Shown here: positions 44,634 through 52,327 of the stretch, piece by piece
How positions within the stretch are numbered: position 1 is the stretch's first letter
Layout: each line of letters begins with the position of its first letter
From: Sphingorhabdus lacus
GTDB taxonomy: Bacteria > Pseudomonadota > Alphaproteobacteria > Sphingomonadales > Sphingomonadaceae
Direction of reading: 5' to 3'
Assembly (NCBI RefSeq): GCF_009768975.1
Contig: NZ_CP035733.1
Coordinates: 1,488,001 to 1,552,000, forward strand
Length of the DNA: 64,000 nt
Notes under the pieces: model-generated
Database searches by the model: none
What the model was told of the DNA's origin: nothing
What the model saw: only the letters and a program-made list of their open reading frames with translations
Program-made: the position numbers and the translations under genes

Positions 44634-45520
44634 CGCACAGAGGCCGCATGGCTGGCGATTAGGTCCGTCATGCGGCCCACCTGCGACGGTGGCAGGTCGT
44701 GCGCCATGTCGTCGATTATCTCCAGTCGGGCACCGGCGATATGGCGGGCAATGTCTTCGCTGCCTTCTTTCGGCACCAGCGGGTCCGCACCGCCATGCAC
44801 AACGAGGGTCGGCACCTTGATCGATTTCAACCGGTCGACCCGGCTGCCATCCGCGACGATGGCGAGGAGCTGCCGCTTCATGCCCACCGGATAATAGCCA
44901 CGGTCAAACGCCCGCGCGGCCATTTCGGCGTAGGCGCTCGGCGGGCGTGCCGGATCCGCAAAGGAGATGGATTCGAGCGCTTCGGCACCCAGTCGGACCG
45001 CCTCTTCGCGCGTCGGATTGGACGGCCGCGGTGCCATCAGACGTTTGCGGATGTCAGCTCGCGGTCCGGGCAGACCGGGCTTGCCGCTGGAGGACATGAT
45101 TGATGTCATGCTGTGCACCTTGTCCGGATGATGTGCCGCCATCAATTGCACGATCATTCCGCCCATGGAGGCCCCGACAATGTGCGCGCGGGAGATGCCC
45201 AGGGCATCCAGTAATGCTACGCCATCCTTCGCCATGTCCGTCAAGCTATAGGCGGTTTTCACAGGCAGGCCGAAACGTGACGCGAGCATGGCCCACACAA
45301 GGCTTCCCGCCGGGGCACCATCCATGCGCTGTGACAATCCGACGTCGCGGTTGTCATAATGGATCACCCGGAAACCTTTGGCGACCAGCCCCTGGATCAG
45401 GTCATCCGGCCAGGCAATCATCTGCGTCCCCAGGCCCATGACGAGAAGTATTACCGGCGCATCAGCCGCGCCCGCTTCTTCATAATAAATCTCGATGCCG
45501 TTGGCGTTGATGGTTGGCAT
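44630..45520 (-). CDS. Alpha/beta hydrolase
   Basis: A 296-residue alpha/beta-hydrolase. The oxyanion region is [17 protein letters not shown], the nucleophile elbow is [11 protein letters not shown], and the C-terminal Asp and His are in [10 protein letters not shown] and [22 protein letters not shown] is typical of this subfamily (TAP-like or 3-oxoadipate-enol-lactonase relatives). No signal peptide is seen. The substrate is unassigned. Convergent with yjhX with a three-base stop overlap. Confidence 0.87.
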   Translation of the reverse strand: MPTINANGIEIYYEEAGAADAPVILLVMGLGTQMIAWPDDLIQGLVAKGFRVIHYDNRDVGLSQRMDGAPAGSLVWAMLASRFGLPVKTAYSLTDMAKDGVALLDALGISRAHIVGASMGGMIVQLMAAHHPDKVHSMTSIMSSSGKPGLPGPRADIRKRLMAPRPSNPTREEAVRLGAEALESISFADPARPPSAYAEMAARAFDRGYYPVGMKRQLLAIVADGSRVDRLKSIKVPTLVVHGGADPLVPKEGSEDIARHIAGARLEIIDDMAHDLPPSQVGRMTDLIASHAASVR

Positions 45521-45577
45521 ATATTTCCCCTGCTCCCAAATTCATGTCTGTCCGGATTATGTGGCATGATGCTTAGC

Positions 45578-47515
45578 TCATCCACTGCTATGATAGAAAT
45601 CATAAACCGTCTGCGCGACCGCTGCCGACACGCCCGGTGCCTTTTGCAAATCTTCGAGGCTCGCGCTGCGGACAGCCCGGGCGGTACCGAAGTGCATGAG
45701 AAGCGCCTTTTTGCGCGATGGGCCGATACCCGGGACTTCGTCCAAAGGACTTGCGGTGATCGCCTTGCTCCGTTTCGTCCGGTGCGCACCAATGGCAAAG
45801 CGGTGCACCTCGTCGCGCAAACGCTGGAGGTAAAATAAAACCGGCGCGTTCACCGGCAAGGTGATTTCCCGTCCATCGGGGAAATGAAAGATTTCACGCC
45901 CCTCGCGCCCATGGTTCGGTCCTTTGGCGATGGCAATCAAAGGAACATCTTCGACACCAATTTCTTCAAGCGCGGCTTTCACTGCGCTCATTTGTCCTTT
46001 TCCGCCATCGATCAAAACGAGATCCGGCCAGAGTCCGTTGTCCCGGTCGGGATCCTCTTCCTGCGCCCGGCCAAAGCGCCGCTGGAACACTTCGCGCATC
46101 ATGGCGAAATCGTCGTCCGTCGCCGCCTGCTTGATGTTGAACTTGCGATACTGCCCTTTGATAAACCCTTCCGGCCCGGCAACGACCATGGCGCCAAGGG
46201 CATTCGTCCCCTGGATATGGCTGTTGTCATAAATCTCGATGCGTTTGGGCGGTTCGGACAATTCGAACAGATCGGCCACCTCTTGCAAAAGCTTGCCCTG
46301 CGTAGTGCTCTCGGCCAGCCGCCGGTCCAGCGCCTCTTCCGCATTGCGGGTGGCCTGCGCGACCAGACGCACACGGTCGCCACGCTGGGGAACGGCAATT
46401 TCAATCTTGCGCTCGGCCCTTTCCGACAGCGCCTGTGCCAGCAAATCGGCCTCAGCCAGTTCTCGGTCGAGCAGGATGAGACGTGCGGGCGGCACATCTT
46501 CGTAAAACTGCGCGAGGAAGCTGGTGAACACTTCGTCTTCGCCAAGCTCCGAAACATGCGACGGAAAAAAGGAGCGGTGCCCCCAATTCTGTCCGCCGCG
46601 AATGAAGAAGGCTTGAATGCCCATGACGCCGTTGCGGTGGGCGAGCGCAAAAATATCGGCATCGCCGATGCCCTGCGCGTTGATCGCCTGACTACCCTGA
46701 ATGAAGGTCAATGCCTTTAGCCGGTCGCGCAGCATGGCGGCACGTTCGAAGTCCAACCCTTCCGCAGCGGCCTCCATCTCGGCGGCGAGCTTCGCCTGTA
46801 CGCCGGAGGATTTGCCATCGAGGAAGGCTTTGGCATCGGCAACTAGGTCGGCATAGGCGCCATCGTCAATCCGGCCTACGCATGGCGCGGAGCATCGCTT
46901 GATCTGGTACAGCAGGCACGGCCGGTCGCGGTTGTTGAAAAAACTGTCCGAGCAGCTGCGCAAGAGAAACAGTTTTTCGAGAGCGTTCAGTGTCTGGTTC
47001 ACCGACCCTGCGCTGGCAAACGGGCCATAATATTGCCCCTTATGCCGCCGTGCCCCGCGATGTTTCTGGATGCGTGGGAATTTGTGATCGGCGCGCAACA
47101 GGATGAACGGAAAGCTTTTGTCGTCGCGCAGCAGGACATTGTAGGCCGGACGGTACCGCTTGATGAGCTGCGCTTCCAACAGCAAGGCTTCGGCTTCGCT
47201 GTTGGTCGTCACGATCGTCATCGACCGCGTCAGCGCGACCATGCGTCGCAACCGGTTAGGCAGCCGGTCAATCTGCACATAATTGTTCACGCGATTTTTA
47301 AGCGCACGCGCCTTGCCGACATAAAGCACGTCGCCGCGCGCATCGTGCATCCGATACACACCCGGCTTGTGCGGCAGGGTTTTCAGGACATTGCGAATGG
47401 CCGCAACACCGGTTTCCAGATCGGGCGCATCGGCACCCCGCACTGCATAGGTTGCCTTCTCCTCGTTGAAACGGGAGGCTGCATTTGGCTGATCGGGGCG
47501 GTCGGCTTTGGACAT
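45578..47515 (-). CDS. uvrC: UvrABC excision nuclease subunit C
   Basis: A 645-residue UvrC. The N-terminal GIY-YIG endonuclease (PGVYRMHDARGDVLYVGKAR) makes the 3' incision. The Cys-rich segment PCLLYQIKRCSAPC and a UVR helix pair for UvrB contact follow. The RNase H-like domain making the 5' incision has YDNSHIQGTNALGAMVV and LVLIDGGKGQMSA. The tail has the double helix-hairpin-helix (LDEVPGIGPSRKKALLMHFG). The ATG at 47515 is the first ATG near the family start; the frame extends 12 codons further. Nucleotide excision repair is the role. Confidence 0.95.
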   Translation of the reverse strand: MSKADRPDQPNAASRFNEEKATYAVRGADAPDLETGVAAIRNVLKTLPHKPGVYRMHDARGDVLYVGKARALKNRVNNYVQIDRLPNRLRRMVALTRSMTIVTTNSEAEALLLEAQLIKRYRPAYNVLLRDDKSFPFILLRADHKFPRIQKHRGARRHKGQYYGPFASAGSVNQTLNALEKLFLLRSCSDSFFNNRDRPCLLYQIKRCSAPCVGRIDDGAYADLVADAKAFLDGKSSGVQAKLAAEMEAAAEGLDFERAAMLRDRLKALTFIQGSQAINAQGIGDADIFALAHRNGVMGIQAFFIRGGQNWGHRSFFPSHVSELGEDEVFTSFLAQFYEDVPPARLILLDRELAEADLLAQALSERAERKIEIAVPQRGDRVRLVAQATRNAEEALDRRLAESTTQGKLLQEVADLFELSEPPKRIEIYDNSHIQGTNALGAMVVAGPEGFIKGQYRKFNIKQAATDDDFAMMREVFQRRFGRAQEEDPDRDNGLWPDLVLIDGGKGQMSAVKAALEEIGVEDVPLIAIAKGPNHGREGREIFHFPDGREITLPVNAPVLFYLQRLRDEVHRFAIGAHRTKRSKAITASPLDEVPGIGPSRKKALLMHFGTARAVRSASLEDLQKAPGVSAAVAQTVYDFYHSSG

Positions 47516-47584
47516 AGGTCTAGGGTCTGGACCTCTTAAATGGGCTGGCAAAATTTGCCAGCCCTACCCTGTTTTTAATTATGT

Positions 47585-47674
47585 CTATTGCTCGCGCGAA
47601 CTCATGAAATGCCACACTATTCCAAAGCCCAGTGCGGCACATATGCCGACAAGCAGCATATTGGGCACGCTCAT
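47585..47674 (-). CDS. 29-residue membrane peptide coupled to the DUF2167 gene
   Basis: A short ORF whose ATG lies in the stop of the DUF2167 gene (ATGA overlap). It encodes 29 residues: MSVPNMLLVGICAALGFGIV, then WHF and a polar end. The peptide is essentially one transmembrane helix followed by a short charged tail (SSREQ). Translational coupling to a DUF2167 membrane protein suggests a small partner subunit. No family is recognised; the evidence is the overlap and the hydrophobic pattern. Confidence 0.55.
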   Translation of the reverse strand: MSVPNMLLVGICAALGFGIVWHFMSSREQ

Positions 47675-48573
47675 GAGGCGTATCGGTCGTTATCGCCGTC
47701 CTGGTCGCTACCGTCATCGCCGCCAAATCCGAAAAAGCGCTTCAGCGATACAAGCAAACCGACGACGCCAAGCGCAATCAGCTTCCAGAATTTGAGGAGG
47801 AAGATCAACAGCCCCTTGAATAGTCCGGTTTTCGCAACCGCTGCCGCGGCGCCCCCTGTGACCAGCGCGGCGAGGCCATATTCAGAGACTTTATCGCCAT
47901 CCTTATACGCCGCGTACCGTTCGTCATTGTTGAACGAGAAACCCTTATTGGCTTCACGGAACGCAGCCAGATCGGATTGAAGCGTTTCCTGTGAAGTTAC
48001 AAGCGCCGCATCCATCACGCCCCGGCGGCCTAAAATCCGCATATGGTAGTTTATGTTCTGACCCGACGGTGAAGAAAGGATCACGCCATATTCGAGATTA
48101 TGCGTCACCTTGTCATAATGCGGAGGGACTGCCCAGCCGACCGTCGTAAGCGGTTCCAACCCTTGTTCACGCCGCGCCTCATTCTGGGCAGCGTCGCCGT
48201 CCTTCATTTCCTGAAGCAGCGCATCGGCATCAATTTTCTCGTCGTCGCGCACATAGCCGATGTCAGAAAAGCTATAGATTGCGAACCAGTTCGAATTTTT
48301 GGATGCAATGGTGTACGAATCATCTTCCGGCAAATTACCGGTCAGCCGCAGGAATTTGTTGGTCCCGTCGGCATCCAGATACTGCACCATATTCGGCAAC
48401 TTGATCGATGCGCGATCCGTCACCTGCGGCTTTTGCGGAGCCTCTACCCAAGGTAAAGCTTGAAATTGCGCCTGTGCTTGCGTCGCACTTTGATCATTTT
48501 GCGCAAGAACCGGCTGCGCTGTGATGGCCAGAAAGGCCAAAGCTGCACGCGTCACATAGGCTGATAATTTCAT
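47671..48573 (-). CDS. DUF2167 membrane protein
   Basis: A 300-residue protein with a cleavable signal peptide (LAFLAITAQPVLAQ). The DUF2167 domain runs from about residue 35 to 235 (LPNMVQYLDADGTNKFLRLT; YSFSDIGYVRDDEKIDADAL; NLEYGVILSSPSGQNINYHM). One or two C-terminal membrane helices (GLLIFLLKFWKLIALGVVGL) and an Asp/Gly-rich tail follow. GGGGGAAAG precedes the ATG at 48573. The family is inner-membrane with a large periplasmic domain, function unknown. Its stop overlaps the start of a 29-residue membrane peptide. Confidence 0.87.
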   Translation of the reverse strand: MKLSAYVTRAALAFLAITAQPVLAQNDQSATQAQAQFQALPWVEAPQKPQVTDRASIKLPNMVQYLDADGTNKFLRLTGNLPEDDSYTIASKNSNWFAIYSFSDIGYVRDDEKIDADALLQEMKDGDAAQNEARREQGLEPLTTVGWAVPPHYDKVTHNLEYGVILSSPSGQNINYHMRILGRRGVMDAALVTSQETLQSDLAAFREANKGFSFNNDERYAAYKDGDKVSEYGLAALVTGGAAAAVAKTGLFKGLLIFLLKFWKLIALGVVGLLVSLKRFFGFGGDDGSDQDGDNDRYAS

Positions 48574-48730
48574 AGCTTTCCCCCTCAATGGGCCAGAGGG
48601 TAAAAGTCAGCACTTAAAAATCAACGGTAAATATTAGGGCTATACTGTGCGGGCGTGCCGGACATGCTCCGTGTTACTTCACGCCATTGGCAATCGCGAT
48701 TTTGAAAAACCAATTGCCAGCGGCTTAAAA

Positions 48731-48796
48731 AGAAACCGCCCGCTGCCCATGCGCCTGCCCGTTAAGGGCAAATGCGGGGGCAACGGGCGGATTTCT
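48731..48796 (-). terminator. Compound hairpin after the atp operon
   Basis: A long imperfect stem (AGAAACCGCCCGCTGCCC at 48731-48748 with its near-complement at 48778-48796) encloses a smaller hairpin, TGCCC-gttaa-GGGCA. It lies just downstream of the last F0 gene and is a plausible terminator for the minus-strand operon. Confidence 0.6.
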
Positions 48797-48801
48797 AATG
48801 A

Positions 48802-49470
48802 TCAATTCAGCGAGTTTATCGACTCGTCAATGAGCGTGGCATCCGCCTTTGCATCGTGATGCGTGGCAATCAGTTGAGCTGCCGCCGCAGCAGCCGCGCT
48901 GGCTGCCTTTGCGCGAACGTCGGCGATGGCGGCGCGTTCTGCGGCTGCAATCTTTTCTTCGGCTGCCTTGGCGCGGCGTCCGATGAGCGCGGTGGCGTCT
49001 TCTTTCGCTTGTGCAACAATCAGCTTGGCTTCTTCTTCAGCCGCCGCCTTCATGGCTTCTGCGTCTGTTGCAGCTTGCTTCGCCTTGGCTTCATATTCAG
49101 CCTTGATGGCTTCAGCTTCGGCACGCAGAGCGGTGGCTTGGTCCAACTGTTCCTTGATACCCGAAATCTGCTTGTCGAGCGCAGCGCCGATCATTGCCGG
49201 TACTTTTTTCCAAAGCGCCAGCGCAATCACCACAATCATGGCGAGCGCGACAAGCATGGTCGCATCAAATCCAAGTGCAGATGGCGTGGCATGCTCTTCA
49301 CCGCCATGCGCTTGTGTGCCGGCATGTGTCGCAGGCACTTCGTCATTTTCAAGCATGTCGAGTGCCTTCTCGGCTTCCCCGATCTTGGACGAAGACGATG
49401 CACTCATATCGTGACCCGCATGCGGATCAGCTTCAGTTGCTGTTGTAGCGGGAGCTTGTTGATTAGCCAT
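48802..49470 (-). CDS. atpF: ATP synthase F0 subunit b, with long N-terminal extension
   Basis: A 222-residue b subunit. A single transmembrane helix (MLVALAMIVVIALALWKKV) begins only at about residue 70. Before it is a hydrophilic, His/Asp/Glu-rich and Ala-rich segment (DPHAGHDMSASSSS; THAGTQAHGGEEHA) not present in standard b subunits of about 160 residues. After it is the long Ala/Glu/Lys coiled coil of the peripheral stalk (EYEAKAKQAATDAEAMKAAA and onward). Its start overlaps the b' stop by eight bases. The protein links F0 to F1 and resists rotation. Confidence 0.9.
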   Translation of the reverse strand: MANQQAPATTATEADPHAGHDMSASSSSKIGEAEKALDMLENDEVPATHAGTQAHGGEEHATPSALGFDATMLVALAMIVVIALALWKKVPAMIGAALDKQISGIKEQLDQATALRAEAEAIKAEYEAKAKQAATDAEAMKAAAEEEAKLIVAQAKEDATALIGRRAKAAEEKIAAAERAAIADVRAKAASAAAAAAAQLIATHHDAKADATLIDESINSLN

Positions 49471-49957
49471 TTGCCATTACCGCTTTCACTGCCGATGCGG
49501 CTTGCGCCGCACTTACCTTTGCGCCCGAGACCTTTGCAACGATGTCGGCTGCAGCTTCTGCTGCAACACTTTCGATGCTGGCCATCGCAGCGGCACTTGC
49601 CTTTGCAAGGTCGGCTTCAGCCGCCGCCAGCTTAACGCCGACTTCCGCATCCGCCTTGGCAAGACGCTGTTCAGCATCCTTCGCAGCCTTTGCCTTTGCT
49701 TCGTTCGCCTTTGCCTGCGCAACCAAACGGGCTGCGGCAAGATCGGCTTCTCCGCTGTCGCCCAGATTATCCGCCTCGGCGCGAGCGCGTTCTGCGGCCG
49801 CAAGGTCGTCCGCAATCTTGCGATCACGTGCGTCCATATTCGCTTCAATCTTTGGCAACATGCCTTTGCCGATCGTGAAATAGATCAGACCAAAGACAAT
49901 CAGCAGCCAAAAAAACTGCGACGCATAGGTTTCAAGAATTTGAGCAATTTGAGGCAT
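49463..49957 (-). CDS. atpF2: ATP synthase F0 subunit b'
   Basis: A 164-residue b' subunit. The N-terminal membrane helix is QFFWLLIVFGLIYFTIG, followed by MLPKIEANMDARDRKIADDL, the conserved start of the stalk coiled coil, and a long Ala-rich helix to the end. It dimerises with b. Photosynthetic bacteria and alphaproteobacteria carry separate b and b' genes, as here. Located between the c subunit and b genes. Confidence 0.92.
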   Translation of the reverse strand: MPQIAQILETYASQFFWLLIVFGLIYFTIGKGMLPKIEANMDARDRKIADDLAAAERARAEADNLGDSGEADLAAARLVAQAKANEAKAKAAKDAEQRLAKADAEVGVKLAAAEADLAKASAAAMASIESVAAEAAADIVAKVSGAKVSAAQAASAVKAVMANG

Positions 49958-50018
49958 GATACTTGGCTGTCCTTATTGAAGATTGGGCCCCGGCGATGTG
50001 CCGGGGCTAAACCGTCAA

Positions 50019-50246
50019 TTAAGCAACGAAGATCAGGATCATAGCGACGACGAATGCGAGCAGACCGAGAAGTTCAGCAGCCGCGAAGCCGATGAACAGA
50101 CGGCCCTGCTGGCCATCAGCCGCTGCAGGATTGCGAAGAGCGCCCTGAAGGAACGATCCGAAGACGTTACCCACACCACCGGCGGCAAGGCCGGCACCAA
50201 TTGCTGCAAGACCGGCACCGATCAACTTTGCTGCTTCTGCGTCCAT
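50019..50246 (-). CDS. atpE: ATP synthase F0 subunit c
   Basis: A 75-residue hairpin of two hydrophobic helices. The first carries the Gly-rich helix-packing motif (IGAGLAAIGAGLAAGGVG). The polar loop is RNPAAADGQQG, including the conserved Arg-Asn-Pro. The proton-carrying carboxylate is Glu58 in FAAAELLGLLAF. It forms the rotating c-ring. There is no sodium-binding signature visible, so proton coupling is likely. Confidence 0.95.
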   Translation of the reverse strand: MDAEAAKLIGAGLAAIGAGLAAGGVGNVFGSFLQGALRNPAAADGQQGRLFIGFAAAELLGLLAFVVAMILIFVA

Positions 50247-50289
50247 GATATTAACTCCTGTTCAAAACTAAAATGGGTAGTGGAAAAAC

Positions 50290-51075
50290 TCAGTGTAAAT
50301 TGACCGCGTCGTTAATGTAGAGCGAGGTCAAAAGCGCGAAAACATAAGCCTGAATGGCGCACACGAGCAGCTCAAGCAGGGTGATGCCGATCATCAGAAT
50401 GAACGACGGTATGCTGACCACCAGCGGCACCCATGCAGCCTGTGCATTCAAACCGTTGATGACGAAACCGGCGAGCACCTTCATCAGCACGTGTCCGGCG
50501 GTCATTGCCACGAACAAACGAAGTGCGAGGCTGAAAGGACGGATCAGGAACGAGAAAAGCTCGATCAGCGGGATCAACCACAGCAGCCACCAAGGTGTGC
50601 CGTGCGGGACGAAGAGGCTGAAGAAGTGGAGACCATGGCGCCAGAAACCGACGACCAATACCGTGCCGAAGCTGAGCACTGCCAATACGGCCGTGACGGT
50701 CAGGTGGCTGGTTACCGTGAAAGGATGGACGCCAGGAACGATACCGAATGGCATCATGCCCATGAAATTCGCCATCAGGATGAACATGAACAACGAGAAC
50801 ACCAAAGGCACATATTTCTTGCCTTCGGGACCGACGCTGGAAGAAACCATGTTGTTGACGAAGCCGGTTACGCCTTCGACCGCCATTTGCCAGCGGCCGG
50901 GGACCAGATCGCGCTTCATTCCGCCCCACATGAAGAGCCAGAGAGCGCCGAGGACGATCATCATGAACAACGATGAGTTGGTGAAGGAGACGTCATAACC
51001 GCCAATATTGAGCGGCGCGAGCGGCTCAATCTGGAATTGGTGCATCGGATCGATTTTGCCGCTTTCGCCTGCCAC
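50290..51075 (-). CDS. atpB: ATP synthase F0 subunit a
   Basis: A 261-residue a subunit with five to six membrane helices. The conserved helix near the C-terminus, SLALRLFVAMTAGHVLMKVL, contains the essential Arg that works with c-subunit Glu58; LLELLVCAIQAYVFALLTSL is the last helix. DPMHQFQIEPLAPLNIGGYD is the typical N-terminus. The GTG at 51075 is chosen because AGGG lies eight bases upstream and the protein then starts about 10 residues before that segment; the frame is open 11 codons farther. Confidence 0.93.
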   Translation of the reverse strand: MAGESGKIDPMHQFQIEPLAPLNIGGYDVSFTNSSLFMMIVLGALWLFMWGGMKRDLVPGRWQMAVEGVTGFVNNMVSSSVGPEGKKYVPLVFSLFMFILMANFMGMMPFGIVPGVHPFTVTSHLTVTAVLAVLSFGTVLVVGFWRHGLHFFSLFVPHGTPWWLLWLIPLIELFSFLIRPFSLALRLFVAMTAGHVLMKVLAGFVINGLNAQAAWVPLVVSIPSFILMIGITLLELLVCAIQAYVFALLTSLYINDAVNLH

Positions 51076-51145
51076 GTTCACTACCCTGTAAAATACCCAC
51101 CCGCGCACTTGGACGCGGGCACATTATACGACGCAAGCGCCCGGG

Positions 51146-51463
51146 CTATTCCGGACGCTCGTTGGAGATCTTTATGATATTCCTGAAGGCGACTGCGATG
51201 CCCAAAAACATGCAGACCAACAGAAGCGCAGGGGAAGTGTCGAAGAGGCGGTCAAACAACCAGCCCACTAAAGCACCACCTGCAGGACCTGCGATCAATT
51301 CGGTTAGAACCCTGTTCCCTTGCCGCATTCCTTTGGCTGGAACCTGATCTGTACCCGAACGAACCGCTTCGGCTTTCCGCGCCGCTTTCAGCTGCATGTC
51401 TAACGAATCGAGCCGAGCGTCACTTTTACCGTTGCCATCCTGCCCGGAGTTGTTCGATGCCAT
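51146..51463 (-). CDS. atpI: ATP synthase assembly protein AtpI
   Basis: A 105-residue AtpI. After a charged N-terminal half (SDARLDSLDMQLKAARKAEA) come two membrane helices, the second strongly so (ALLLVCMFLGIAVAFRNIIK), with GPAGGALVGWLFDRLFDTSP between them as the family motif. AtpI assists c-ring assembly. AGGTAGGA precedes the ATG at 51463. It is the first gene of the F0 operon atpI-atpB-atpE-b'-b. Confidence 0.88.
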   Translation of the reverse strand: MASNNSGQDGNGKSDARLDSLDMQLKAARKAEAVRSGTDQVPAKGMRQGNRVLTELIAGPAGGALVGWLFDRLFDTSPALLLVCMFLGIAVAFRNIIKISNERPE

Positions 51464-51594
51464 GTGATTCCTACCTTTTTGCGAAGAGAAACCACCACGA
51501 AATCGGGTCAACCCCGCCTAGGCACGGGCGCTTTAGGAGAGGCCTCCCGACAAGTCAACAGGCCGACCACAAGTTTGTTGCGCCGCAAAAGAAA

Positions 51595-51622
51595 AGAGCC
51601 GCACCATTGCTGGTACGGCTCT
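51595..51622 (-). terminator. Intrinsic terminator of the ydbH-ynbE-ydbL operon
   Basis: AGAGCCG-c-ACC-attgct-GGT-a-CGGCTCT on the plus strand. Read on the minus strand it is a stem with one mismatch followed by TTTTCTTTT, placed about 50 bases beyond the ydbL stop. Confidence 0.8.
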
Positions 51623-51673
51623 GTATATAACAATGTGCCTCCCGATATGGTTCGAGACATTCATCCCGTCAGA

Positions 51674-52063
51674 TCAGGGACAGCGCGGGTCGAGTTCAGG
51701 ACGTCCGGCGTCGCGCGTTTTCCACTGCCCGCCGGGGGTCTGGTATTTCTCGCCGGCAACGGTGCGTTCGGCGATCAGGCGGCATCCGCTGCGTAGCGCC
51801 ATTTCCTCAACCGTCGCGCCATTGGCGAGTGCTTCCTTGGAATAGGCCGCCTTGCGCTTGATGTTGATATCATCGACCAGCGCCTTGATGGCGGGCGATG
51901 GCGGGGTCACGAAGCCGAGATATCCATCGGCCTTTTCACCGACCAGCCCGCTTTCGCGCGCGCCCTGATATGCCGGATCACGCCCAGACTGAAACGCAAT
52001 TGCACCCGACGCCGTAGCGCCAAGCAACAATGCGGCAATGACCATTTCAACTGACTCTTTCAT
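51674..52063 (-). CDS. ydbL: YdbL family (DUF1318) periplasmic protein
   Basis: A 129-residue secreted protein (signal around VIAALLLGATASGAIAF). The DUF1318 region reads GLVGEKADGYLGFV, then ALVDDINIKRKAAYSKEALA and LRSGCRLIAERTVAGEKYQT (in part), closely following E. coli YdbL. It is the last gene of the set with ydbH and ynbE. In E. coli YdbL assists the YdbH-YnbE intermembrane phospholipid bridge. The ATG at 52063 shares one base with the ynbE stop (TGATG). Confidence 0.88.
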   Translation of the reverse strand: MKESVEMVIAALLLGATASGAIAFQSGRDPAYQGARESGLVGEKADGYLGFVTPPSPAIKALVDDINIKRKAAYSKEALANGATVEEMALRSGCRLIAERTVAGEKYQTPGGQWKTRDAGRPELDPRCP

Positions 52064-52302
52064 CAAAATATCTCCGGATTCTCTTCAATCACCTTCTCGG
52101 ACGCCGCGGATAATTTTAGCAGAATTTCCTGCCGAACCGCGATGTTAAGGTTGATCACTATCGGTTTGTCGGGCGCGGTTACCTGGACGCAGCCGGACAA
52201 TACTGAGAGCATGATCGGTGTCAGAACGAGTATCGCTTTCCCCATGTTACGGCGAATCGCACTATCCATGCGGTTCGTCAATTGCCGTTGCATATGCGTC
52301 AT
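52063..52302 (-). CDS. ynbE: YnbE family lipoprotein
   Basis: A 79-residue lipoprotein with lipobox LSGC preceded by a hydrophobic segment (AILVLTPIMLSVLSGC). The mature part, APDKPIVINLNIAVRQEILL, matches YnbE proteins, which stack as beta-strands in the outer membrane under YdbH. ATG 52302 follows AAGGGG by nine bases; later in-frame ATGs (MDSAIRRN or MGKAILV) would give a more usual signal length, and an earlier ATG overlaps the ydbH stop. Confidence 0.85.
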   Translation of the reverse strand: MTHMQRQLTNRMDSAIRRNMGKAILVLTPIMLSVLSGCVQVTAPDKPIVINLNIAVRQEILLKLSAASEKVIEENPEIF

Positions 52303-52327
52303 GTCCGCTTTCCCCTTGCTGAATGGG

